NCBI RefSeq assembly: GCF_019511665.1
Contig: NZ_JAEUAW010000017.1
Span: 1 to 64,000, forward strand
DNA: 64,000 nucleotides
From: Microbacterium jejuense
Lineage (GTDB): Bacteria; Actinomycetota; Actinomycetes; Actinomycetales; Microbacteriaceae
Reading direction: 5' to 3'
Both the position numbers and the translations under genes were made by a program. Of the stretch, positions 50,097 through 58,018 are shown piece after piece; the stretch's first letter is position 1; each line of letters begins with the position of its first letter. The notes below the pieces were generated by a model. The model was not told the origin of the DNA and ran no database searches. It saw nothing but the letters and a program-made list of their open reading frames with translations.

Positions 50097-51539
50097 ATGA
50101 CAACCACACTCATCACCGGCGGCACCGTCGTCTCGGCGACCGGCCGCGGCGACGCCGACGTGCTCATCGACGGCGAGACCATCGCGGCGGTGCTCGCGCC
50201 GGGCTCGCAGCTGCTCGGCACCGACATCGCGTCCTCCGTCGACACGGTCATCGACGCGACCGGCAAGTACGTGATCCCGGGCGGCATCGACGCCCACACG
50301 CACATGCAGCTGCCCTTCGGCGGCACCGAGGCCTCCGACACGTTCGAGACCGGCACCCGCGCGGCCGCGTGGGGCGGCACCACGTCCATCATCGACTTCG
50401 CCGTGCAGCGCTACGGCGAGCGCGTGCAGGACGGCCTGGCCGCGTGGCACGAGAAGGCCGCCGGCAACTGCGCGATCGACTACGGCTTCCACCAGATCAT
50501 CGGCGGCGTCGACGAGGACTCGCTGGCCGCGATGCGCGGGCTCGTCGACGAGGGCATCACGAGCTTCAAGCTCTTCATGGCCTACCCCGGCGTGTTCTAC
50601 TCCGACGATGCGCAGGTGCTCAAGGCCATGCAGGTCTCGAACGAGACCGGCCTGCTCACGATGATGCACGCCGAGAACGGCCCCGCGATCGACGTGCTCG
50701 CCCAGCAGCTGGCGGATGCCGGCAAGAAGGCGCCGTACTACCACGGCATCGCGCGCGCCTGGCAGATGGAGGAGGAGGCCACGCACCGCGCCATCATGCT
50801 CGCCAACCTCACGGGCGCCCCGCTGTACGTCGTCCACGTGTCGGCGAAGCAGGCGGTGGATCAGCTCGCGTGGGCGCGCGACCAGGGCTGGAACGTGTTC
50901 GGCGAGACGTGCCCGCAGTACCTGTACCTGTCGCTCGAGGAGCAGCTCGGCGGCTTCAGCGAGGAGTGGGGGCAGTTCGAGGGCGCCAAGTGGGTGTGCT
51001 CGACACCGCTGCGCTCTCGTCAGGAGGGCCACCAGCACCACATGTGGCAGGCGCTGCGGACCAACGACATCCAGATGGTCTCGACCGACCACTGCCCGTT
51101 CTGCATGAAGGGCCAGAAGGACCTCGGACTCGACGACTTCCGGGCGATCCCCAACGGCATCGGCTCGGTCGAGCACCGCATGGACCTCATGTACCAGGGC
51201 GTCGTGACCGGCAAGATCACGCTCGAGCGCTGGGTGGAGCTGACGTCGACGACCCCGGCCCGCATGTTCGGCCTGTACGGACGCAAGGGCGTGATCCAGC
51301 CCGGCGCCGACGGCGACGTCGTCGTGTACGACCCGAACGGGCACACCTCGATCGGCATCGGCGAGGGCCGCACGCACCACATGAACATGGACCACTCCGC
51401 GTGGGAGGGCTACGAGATCGACGGCCACGTCGACACCGTCATCTCACGCGGCAAGGTCGTCGTCGACGGCGGCACCTACCTCGGCTCGAAGGGCGACGGA
51501 CGCTTCCTCAAGCGCGGCCTGTCGCAGTACCTGGTGTGA
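50097..51539 (+). CDS. hydA: Dihydropyrimidinase / D-hydantoinase
   Basis: The 480-residue cyclic amidohydrolase has every metal and carbamate ligand of the family: His67 and His69 (DAHTH), the carbamylated Lys158 (TSFKLFM), His191 (MMHAENG), His247 (YVVHVS) and Asp331 (STDHCPF). It opens the ring of dihydrouracil, dihydrothymine or hydantoins to N-carbamoyl amino acids. Its product is the substrate of the upstream gene. The start is ATG 50097 after AGGGAGAAGC. A palindromic element separates it from the upstream gene, which could modulate the ratio of the two transcripts. Confidence 0.95.
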   Translation: MTTTLITGGTVVSATGRGDADVLIDGETIAAVLAPGSQLLGTDIASSVDTVIDATGKYVIPGGIDAHTHMQLPFGGTEASDTFETGTRAAAWGGTTSIIDFAVQRYGERVQDGLAAWHEKAAGNCAIDYGFHQIIGGVDEDSLAAMRGLVDEGITSFKLFMAYPGVFYSDDAQVLKAMQVSNETGLLTMMHAENGPAIDVLAQQLADAGKKAPYYHGIARAWQMEEEATHRAIMLANLTGAPLYVVHVSAKQAVDQLAWARDQGWNVFGETCPQYLYLSLEEQLGGFSEEWGQFEGAKWVCSTPLRSRQEGHQHHMWQALRTNDIQMVSTDHCPFCMKGQKDLGLDDFRAIPNGIGSVEHRMDLMYQGVVTGKITLERWVELTSTTPARMFGLYGRKGVIQPGADGDVVVYDPNGHTSIGIGEGRTHHMNMDHSAWEGYEIDGHVDTVISRGKVVVDGGTYLGSKGDGRFLKRGLSQYLV

Positions 51540-51548
51540 TCCCGATGC

Positions 51549-51587
51549 TGCGTTTCGTCTGGCTCGTTCCTCGCGGGCTCAACGACC
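51549..51587. repeat. Half copy (right arm only) of the dispersed palindrome
   Basis: TGCGTTTCGTCTGGCTCGTT and the terminal GCTCAACGACC match the right half of the element. No left arm is present. The remnant runs into the ribosome site of the LLM gene. Confidence 0.8.
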
Positions 51588-51600
51588 GGAAGGTGTGAGC

Positions 51601-52620
51601 ATGGACTTCGGCGTCGTCCTGCAGACCAACCCGCCCGCGGCGCGCACGGTGCAGCTCGCCGCGCTGGCCGAGGCGCACGGGTTCAGCCACGTGTGGACGT
51701 TCGACTCGCATCTGCTGTGGCAGGAGCCGTACGTCATCCACTCGGCGATCCTCGCCGCCACGAACCGCGTCGTCGTCGGCCCGTTCGTGACGAACCCGGC
51801 GACACGGGACTGGACGGTCACGGCATCCGTCTTCGCGACGCTCAACGAGATGTACGGCAACCGCACGATCTGCGGCATCGGCCGGGGCGACTCGGCGGTG
51901 CGGGTGACCAACGGCAAGCCCACGACGATGGCCGAGCTGCGCGAGTCGATCCACGTCATCCGCGAACTCGCCAACTCGCGCCCCGTCGAGTACCACGGCG
52001 CGACGTTGCAGTTCCCGTGGAGCCGCGGGTCGGAGCTCGACGTGTGGGTGGCCGCCTACGGGCCGATGGCGCTGCAGCTCACCGGCGAGGTCGCCGACGG
52101 GTACATCCTGCAGCTGGCGGACCTCGACATCGCCGCGTGGATGATCAAGACGGTGAAGGATGCCGCGGCCGCCGCCGGCCGTGACCCCGAGTCGCTCGCG
52201 ATCTGCGTCGCCGCGCCGATGTACATCGGCGACGACTGGAAGCACATGCGCGACCAGTGCCGCTGGTTCGGCGGCATGGTGGGCAACCACGTCGCCGACA
52301 TCGTCGCGAAGTACGGGCACCACGGCGAGGGCGTGCCCGAGTCGCTCACGGACTACATCGAGCGCCGCAGCGGCTACGACTACAACACGCACGGCAAGGC
52401 CGACAACGACCACGTGGACTTCGTGCCCGACGACATCGTGGACCGGTTCTGCGTCCTCGGGACGACATCCGATCACATCGCCAAGCTCGAGGCGCTGCGC
52501 GACCTCGGCGTGACGCAGTTCGCCGGCTACCTGCAGCACGACAATAAGGAAGAGACGCTGCGGGTCTACGGCGAGACCGTCATCCCGGCCCTGCAGACCC
52601 ACCTGACGGCGAAGGCCTGA
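51601..52620 (+). CDS. LLM-class F420-type oxidoreductase (TIGR03842-like)
   Basis: The 339-residue luciferase-like TIM-barrel protein starts MDFGVVLQTNPPAARTVQLA and has VWTFDSHLLWQEPYV, GPFVTNPATRDW, a typical active-site and cofactor region GIGRGDSAVR, and GPMALQLTGEVADGY. It resembles the F420-dependent subgroup that I remember as TIGR03842, often found beside hydantoinase genes. The reaction is unproven. Because this island lacks the classical dihydropyrimidine dehydrogenase, it may reduce the pyrimidine or modify a ring before opening. I chose the ATG at 51601 with GGAAGG upstream. Cofactor choice (F420 or FMN) is not visible in the sequence. Confidence 0.85.
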   Translation: MDFGVVLQTNPPAARTVQLAALAEAHGFSHVWTFDSHLLWQEPYVIHSAILAATNRVVVGPFVTNPATRDWTVTASVFATLNEMYGNRTICGIGRGDSAVRVTNGKPTTMAELRESIHVIRELANSRPVEYHGATLQFPWSRGSELDVWVAAYGPMALQLTGEVADGYILQLADLDIAAWMIKTVKDAAAAAGRDPESLAICVAAPMYIGDDWKHMRDQCRWFGGMVGNHVADIVAKYGHHGEGVPESLTDYIERRSGYDYNTHGKADNDHVDFVPDDIVDRFCVLGTTSDHIAKLEALRDLGVTQFAGYLQHDNKEETLRVYGETVIPALQTHLTAKA

Positions 52621-52641
52621 CCCGGTGACGGCGGCGCGCGC

Positions 52642-53568
52642 ATGAGGGCGGTCGGCTGGTCGGCGAAGCGGCAGAGCGAGCTGCGGGGATGGGTCGCGGC
52701 GGGCTGGGGCGCGCTCGGCGTGCTGGCGGTGCTCGTGCTGTGGGAGCTGTACAAGTTCCTCGGCCCCGCCGAAGGCGTCGTGGTCGGCTCGGTGCCGGGT
52801 GAGGCCGGCTCAGGCGTCATGCTTCTGCCCCGCACTCACGACCGCGCCATGCCGCACGTCTGGGACATGGCGGCGCGCCTGTTCGCCCCGACGAGCGGCG
52901 GCGACACCCCGCCGCTGTGGGTGTCGGTCGCGGGCGCGGCCCTGGTGACCCTCGGCATCGCGGCGATCGGCTGGCTCATCGGCGTGATCGTCGGGGCGGC
53001 GCTCGGGCTCGTCATGCAGCGCTGGCAGCTGCTGGAGTGGGGCCTCCTCCCCTGGATCGTCGTCAGCCAGATCGTGCCGCTCATCGCGTTCGCGCCGGTC
53101 GTCAACGCGATCGGCAACCAGATCGACCGCGGCGGCGGCACGTGGCCGCAGTGGCTGTCGGTCGCGGTCATCGCGTCGTACCTCGCCTTCTTCCCCGTGG
53201 CGATCGGCATGCTGCGCGGCCTGGCGTCGCCCGACCGCATCCATCTCGATCTCATGCGCAGCTATGCCGCCGGCTACTGGCCGACGCTCGTGCGGCTGCG
53301 GCTTCCGGCCGCGGTGCCGCACCTCCTGCCCGCGCTGCGCCTCGCCGCCGCCAACGCCGTGCTCGGCGCCGTCGTCGCCGAGGTCTCGATCGGCATGCGC
53401 GGAGGCATCGGCCGCATGCTCATCCAGCTCGCAGGTCAAGCCTCCAGTGACCCCGCCGCGCCATGGGGTCCGACGTTCGGCTCGATCGCACTGGGACTCA
53501 TCGCCGCCGGCTCCGTCGCCCTCATCGGGCTCGGGCTGGCGAACTACCGCAGAGGAGAGGCGGCATGA
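52642..53568 (+). CDS. ABC transporter permease of the NMT1-type importer
   Basis: The 308-residue inner-membrane permease has six predicted helices: an N-terminal one (about 17-42), a long outer loop of some 50 residues, then a BPD_transp_1 core with the coupling motif DLMRSYAAGYWPTLVRLRLPAAVPHLL (its EAA loop). It pairs with the second permease at 54410. It is coupled to the ATPase by an ATGA overlap. The expected substrate is a pyrimidine, hydantoin or related ring, from gene context and the substrate-binding protein encoded downstream. Confidence 0.9.
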   Translation: MRAVGWSAKRQSELRGWVAAGWGALGVLAVLVLWELYKFLGPAEGVVVGSVPGEAGSGVMLLPRTHDRAMPHVWDMAARLFAPTSGGDTPPLWVSVAGAALVTLGIAAIGWLIGVIVGAALGLVMQRWQLLEWGLLPWIVVSQIVPLIAFAPVVNAIGNQIDRGGGTWPQWLSVAVIASYLAFFPVAIGMLRGLASPDRIHLDLMRSYAAGYWPTLVRLRLPAAVPHLLPALRLAAANAVLGAVVAEVSIGMRGGIGRMLIQLAGQASSDPAAPWGPTFGSIALGLIAAGSVALIGLGLANYRRGEAA

Positions 53569-54413
53569 CGACTGACGCCCCGGATCAGAGCGAGCGGACG
53601 GATGCCGTCGCGCCGGCGGCCTCCGCCGCCCCGGCCGTGCGGGCAGCCGGCGTGAGCAAGGTGTTCGCGACGAAGACGGGCGATGTCTCCGCGCTGTCGG
53701 AGGTCGACCTCGAGGTCGCGGCGGGCGAGTTCGTCGCGCTCATCGGCCCGTCGGGCTGCGGCAAGTCGACGCTGCTGCGCCTCATCGCCGACCTCGACCA
53801 GGCGAGCGCGGGCACGCTGGAGATCTTCGGCAAGCCTGCGAAGCGGGCCCGCGCCGACCAGGACTACGGCATCGCGTTCCAGCAGGCGGGGCTCCTCCCG
53901 TGGCGCACGGTCGGCGCCAACATGGCGCTGCCGCTGGAGCTGCACGGCACCGGCAAGGCCGAGCGGGCGGGGCGGGTCGCTGAACTCGCCGAGCTCGTCG
54001 GGCTCACGGACTTCGTCGACCGCTACCCCGACCAGCTGTCGGGCGGCATGCAGCAGCGCGTCGCGATCGCCCGCGCGCTGGCGGCACGGCCCAAGCTGCT
54101 GCTCATGGACGAGCCGTTCGGCGCGCTCGACGAGATGACGCGGGAACGGCTGCAGACCGAGCTCACGCGCATCGCCGCCGAGACGGCCGCCGCCGTCGTG
54201 TTCGTCACCCACTCCATCCCCGAGGCGGTGTTCCTGTCGGACCGCGTCGTCGTGATGAGCCCGCGCCCCGGGCGCATCACGCAGGTCGTCGACGTCGGCC
54301 TCGGCGACGATCGGTCCGAGGCGCTGCGCGAGTCGCCCGAGTTCTTCGACCGGGTCACCGCCGTGCGCGAGGCCCTGCACGGCACCCCGGTCACGAGGGC
54401 GAGCGAGTCATGA
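53565..54413 (+). CDS. ABC importer ATPase (nitrate/sulfonate/taurine type)
   Basis: The 282-residue ATPase has Walker A GPSGCGKST (about 66-74), Q-loop FQQAGLLPWRTV, signature LSGGMQQRVAIARALA, Walker B LLLMDEPFGALDE and the switch His in THSIPEAVFL. The first 30 residues are Ala-rich. The sequence is of the SsuB/TauB type, matching the aromatic or small organic anion importers that use NMT1-type binding proteins. It overlaps both permease genes by ATGA, so the transporter subunits are made in step. Confidence 0.95.
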   Translation: MTTDAPDQSERTDAVAPAASAAPAVRAAGVSKVFATKTGDVSALSEVDLEVAAGEFVALIGPSGCGKSTLLRLIADLDQASAGTLEIFGKPAKRARADQDYGIAFQQAGLLPWRTVGANMALPLELHGTGKAERAGRVAELAELVGLTDFVDRYPDQLSGGMQQRVAIARALAARPKLLLMDEPFGALDEMTRERLQTELTRIAAETAAAVVFVTHSIPEAVFLSDRVVVMSPRPGRITQVVDVGLGDDRSEALRESPEFFDRVTAVREALHGTPVTRASES

Positions 54414-55249
54414 CCGACGCGGTCACCACCACTCTTCCCGGTCCCACGCACCCCGTCGGGCGCCCTCCGGCCGCGGCTCCCGGCGAGGGCCGCCTGCCCG
54501 GGTGGCTGCGCTGGGTCGCGCCGATCGTCGTCGGCGCGCTCATCGTCGTGGTCTGGTGGTTCTGGGTCGACGTCCTGGGCACCGCGCCGCGCATGCTCCC
54601 GAGCCCGTTCGCGATCCTCGCGGAGTTCGTCAAGCGGTGGCCGATCATCGCGCAGGACATGACGATCACTGCGACCAACGCGCTCGTGGGCCTCGTGGTC
54701 GGATCGGCGATCGCGGTGGTCTTCGCGGGCCTCGCCGCCGCCGCACGTCCGATCGACGGGATGCTGGCACCGCTGGTCGCCGCCCTCGCGGTGATCCCGA
54801 TCGTGGCGATCACGCCGATCCTGAACACGATGTTCGGCGCGTCGAGCCAGTTCGGGCGCCAGGCCGTCGCCACCATCGCCGCGTTCATCCCCGTGTTCGT
54901 CAACGTGCTGCGAGGCCTTCGGCAGACGCGGCCCGTGCACCGGGACGTGCTGCGCGCATCCGCCGCGTCGGGCTGGCAGACCTTCCGCTTCCTGACCCTG
55001 CCCACCGCCCTCCCCTACCTGCTGACCGGCCTGCGCATCGCGAGCTCCCTCGCCGTCATCGCGGCGCTCGTCGCCGAGTACTTCGGCGGCCCGGCCGACG
55101 GCATCGGCACCGCCATCGCGACGTACGCCAAGTCCGGCCGCGCCGCGCTCGCCTGGGCGTACGTCCTGGGCGGCATCCTCATCGGCCTCGCGTTCTACCT
55201 CGTGACCTCGCTCCTGGAGCGTCTGGCGACGCGGAGGTCGCCGGCCTGA
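54410..55249 (+). CDS. Second ABC transporter permease
   Basis: The 279-residue permease has six helices and the conserved EAA loop (RDVLRASAASGWQTFRFLTLPTALPYLL, about 180-207). An N-terminal Pro-rich cytoplasmic tail of about 30 residues precedes the first helix. It forms a heterodimer with the permease at 52642-53568. Two different permeases with one ATPase are typical of the putative pyrimidine or HMP-precursor importers with NMT1-type lipoproteins. Its gene overlaps the ATPase gene and is followed by the substrate-binding lipoprotein. Confidence 0.92.
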   Translation: MTDAVTTTLPGPTHPVGRPPAAAPGEGRLPGWLRWVAPIVVGALIVVVWWFWVDVLGTAPRMLPSPFAILAEFVKRWPIIAQDMTITATNALVGLVVGSAIAVVFAGLAAAARPIDGMLAPLVAALAVIPIVAITPILNTMFGASSQFGRQAVATIAAFIPVFVNVLRGLRQTRPVHRDVLRASAASGWQTFRFLTLPTALPYLLTGLRIASSLAVIAALVAEYFGGPADGIGTAIATYAKSGRAALAWAYVLGGILIGLAFYLVTSLLERLATRRSPA

Positions 55250-55295
55250 TCTCACCGACCTCAAGGGGAAAAGCAGCACCAACGAAAGGAACGCA

Positions 55296-56486
55296 ATGAC
55301 ACAGCAGCATTCGCGGGGCCCGGGCATGCGCCGAGGCCTGTTCGCGGCATCCGCCCTCACCGTCGCCGCCCTCGCACTCGCCGCGTGCTCGGGGACGCCC
55401 GATGCGTCCGGCACCGGTGACAGCGACGACTTCGAGCCGATCACCTCTCTCAAGCTGCAGCTGCAGTGGCTGCCGCAGGCCCAGTTCGCCGGCTACTACG
55501 TCGCGCAGGAGAAGGGCTTCTTCGAGGAGGAGGGCTTCGACGACGTCGAGATCATCCCGTCCGGCGGCGACATCGTGCCGCAGGACGCCCTCGTCGACGG
55601 CGACGTCGACTTCGCGATCGCGTGGGTGCCGAAGGTGCTCGGAACACTGGAGGCCACGGGCGTCGAGCTCACCGACATCGCGCAGGTGTTCCAGAAGTCG
55701 GGCACGCTGCAGGTGTCGTGGAAGGGCGACGGCATCACGTCGGTCGCCGACTTCGAGGGCAAGCGCATCGGCTCGTGGGGCTTCGGCAACGAGTGGGAGA
55801 TCTTCGCCGCCATGGCCGCGGAAGACCTCGACTCCACGACGGTGTCGATCACGACCCAGGACTTCTCCATGAACGCCCTGCTCGACCGTGACGTCGACGC
55901 CGCGCAGGCGATGACCTACAACGAATGGGCGCAGATCCTCGAGGTGAAGAACCCCGAGACCGGCCAGCTGTACCAGCCCGAGGACTTCGACGTCGTGTCG
56001 TACGAAGACACCGAGGGCGCCATGCTGCAGGACGCGGTGTGGGCCGACACCGAGCGCCTGAAGAACGACCCGGCGTACGCCGACGCCGCGGTGCGGTTCC
56101 TCAAGGCCATCACGAAGGGCTGGGTGTACGCGCGCGACAACGCCGAGGAGTCGGCGTCCATCGTCTACGACATCGCGTCCAACGCCGAGGCCGCCTTCCC
56201 GGTCGGCCCGGTGCACCAGCAGTGGATGATGAACGAGGTCAACAAGCTCATCTGGACCGGAGCCGACTTCGGTCTGGTCGACGAGGCCGCGTGGGACAAG
56301 ACCGTCAAGGGAGCCCTCTCGGCGAAGAACCAGGACGACCTCGAGCTCATCACGACCGAGCCCGCCGACTCCGCCTACTCGAACGAGTACATCCAGGAGG
56401 CCCTCGACCAGCTGAAGGACGAGGGCGTCGAGGTGAGCGGCGAGTACACGCCCATCGACGTCGTCCTCACCGAGGGCGGCCAGTAG
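55296..56486 (+). CDS. NMT1/ThiY-like substrate-binding lipoprotein
   Basis: The 396-residue lipoprotein has a signal peptide with lipobox LAAC (Cys30) and an NMT1/THI5-type binding fold. The opening LKLQLQWLPQAQFAGYYVAQ is the characteristic ligand-pocket strand, followed by KGFFEEEGFDDVEIIPSGGD and AIAWVPKVL. Proteins of this type bind pyrimidines or formylaminopyrimidines (ThiY) and related small rings. In this island a pyrimidine, dihydropyrimidine, hydantoin or carbamoyl-beta-alanine is likely. The start is ATG at 55296 with AAAGGA upstream. The low isoelectric, Asp/Glu-rich composition is normal for lipoproteins. Confidence 0.92.
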   Translation: MTQQHSRGPGMRRGLFAASALTVAALALAACSGTPDASGTGDSDDFEPITSLKLQLQWLPQAQFAGYYVAQEKGFFEEEGFDDVEIIPSGGDIVPQDALVDGDVDFAIAWVPKVLGTLEATGVELTDIAQVFQKSGTLQVSWKGDGITSVADFEGKRIGSWGFGNEWEIFAAMAAEDLDSTTVSITTQDFSMNALLDRDVDAAQAMTYNEWAQILEVKNPETGQLYQPEDFDVVSYEDTEGAMLQDAVWADTERLKNDPAYADAAVRFLKAITKGWVYARDNAEESASIVYDIASNAEAAFPVGPVHQQWMMNEVNKLIWTGADFGLVDEAAWDKTVKGALSAKNQDDLELITTEPADSAYSNEYIQEALDQLKDEGVEVSGEYTPIDVVLTEGGQ

Positions 56487-56498
56487 CCGGGGCCCTCC

Positions 56499-56598
56499 GG
56501 TCGTTGAGCGAGCGACGAAGGAGCGAGACGAAACGCCCCGAACGCACGGACAACCTCGTGTCCAGACGGTTTCGTCTCGCTCCGCTCGCTCAACGACC
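56499..56598. repeat. Dispersed palindromic element
   Basis: GGTCGTTGAGCGAGCGACGA is inverted at the right (CTCCGCTCGCTCAACGACC, ending 56598), with GACGAAACG facing CGTTTCGTC-like sequence. It lies between the binding-protein gene and the aminotransferase gene. Confidence 0.92.
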
Positions 56599-56638
56599 GG
56601 GGGTTGACCCGGCGACGCAGAACAGGGAACGTTGCGAC

Positions 56639-57955
56639 ATGACAGAAGACCTCGACGCCCTCGCGAAGCAGCTCGACCGCGAGCACGTGTTCCACTCGTG
56701 GTCCGCGCAGGCCGGTCTCGACCTGCCCGTCATCGCGGGCGGGTCGGGCACCGTGGTGTGGGATCACGCCGGCCGCCGCATGCTCGACTTCTCGAGCCAG
56801 CTGGTCAACGTCAACATCGGGCACCAGCATCCCGCCGTCGTCGAGGCGATCCGCGCGCAGGCGGCCGAGCTCGCGACGATCGGTCCCGCGACGGCCAACC
56901 TCACGCGCGGCCGCGCCGCGGAGCGCATCCTGTCGCACGCCCCCGAGGGGTTCCAGAAGGTCTTCTTCACCAACGGCGGCGCCGACGCGATCGAGAACGC
57001 CATCCGCATGGCGAGGATCCACACCGGCCGCGACACGATCCTCTCGACGTACCGCTCGTACCACGGAAACACCGGGGCGGCCATCGTCGCCACCGGCGAC
57101 TGGCGGCGCATGCCCAACCAGTACGCGCGCGGCCACGTGCACTTCTTCGGGCCGTACCTGTATCGCACCGAGTTCTGGGCCACGACGCCCGAAGAGGAGT
57201 GCGAGCGGGCCCTGCACCATCTCGAGCGGGTGATCCAGTCCGAAGGACCGTCGACCATCGCCGCCCTGCTGCTGGAGTCGATCCCCGGCACCGCCGGCAT
57301 CCTGGTGCCGCCGCCCGGCTACCTCGCCGGCGTGCGCGCCCTCGCCGACCGCTACGGGATCCTGCTCATCCTCGATGAGGTGATGGCCGGATTCGGGCGC
57401 ACCGGCCGCTGGTTCGCGTTCGACGGCCACGACGTCGTGCCCGACCTCATCACCTTCGCGAAGGGCGTCAACTCCGGCTACGTGCCGGTCGGCGGCGTCC
57501 TCATCTCGGAGCCGATCGCGGCGACCTTCGATGACCACGTCTACCCCGGCGGACTCACGTACTCGGGTCATCCGCTGGCCGCGGCATCCATCGTCGCCGC
57601 CCTCGACGCGATGGAGAGCGAGGGCATCGTCGCCAACGCCCGGCGGGTGGGGACGGATGCCATCGGCCCGGGCCTGCGCGAGCTCGAGGCGCGGCATCCC
57701 CTCGTCGGCGAGGTGCGCGGCGAGGGCGTGTTCTGGGCGCTCGAACTCGTCGCCGACCGCGAGACGCGCGAGCCGGTCGGGGCCGACGTGATCGGCAGGC
57801 TGAAGAAGGAGCTCATGACGCGGGGGCTGCTGCCCTTCACCGCCGACAACCGCATCCACGTCGTGCCGCCGTGCGTCGTCACCGACGCTGAGGTGGAGCA
57901 GGCGATGGCGATCTACGATGAAGCTCTGACGAGCGTCGAAGGCGACGGTCGCTGA
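56639..57955 (+). CDS. Class III aminotransferase (probable beta-alanine type)
   Basis: The 438-residue PLP enzyme has the class III signature: FTNGGADAIENAIRMAR (about 110), ILDEVMAGFGRTGRW (about 244) and the PLP Lys275 in TFAKGVNSGYVPVGG. Beside ureidopropionase and malonate-semialdehyde dehydrogenase it most likely moves the amino group of beta-alanine or beta-aminoisobutyrate to pyruvate or 2-oxoglutarate. The ATG at 56639 follows AACAGGGAACG. The last codons GGT CGC TGA match the edge of the dispersed repeat family. Other omega-amino acid substrates remain possible. Confidence 0.92.
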   Translation: MTEDLDALAKQLDREHVFHSWSAQAGLDLPVIAGGSGTVVWDHAGRRMLDFSSQLVNVNIGHQHPAVVEAIRAQAAELATIGPATANLTRGRAAERILSHAPEGFQKVFFTNGGADAIENAIRMARIHTGRDTILSTYRSYHGNTGAAIVATGDWRRMPNQYARGHVHFFGPYLYRTEFWATTPEEECERALHHLERVIQSEGPSTIAALLLESIPGTAGILVPPPGYLAGVRALADRYGILLILDEVMAGFGRTGRWFAFDGHDVVPDLITFAKGVNSGYVPVGGVLISEPIAATFDDHVYPGGLTYSGHPLAAASIVAALDAMESEGIVANARRVGTDAIGPGLRELEARHPLVGEVRGEGVFWALELVADRETREPVGADVIGRLKKELMTRGLLPFTADNRIHVVPPCVVTDAEVEQAMAIYDEALTSVEGDGR

Positions 57956-58018
57956 GCCCGTCGAAGTGCTGACGCGCGCATCCCGCCTCACGAGGGCGGG
58001 TTCCAAAGGAGGAACACG

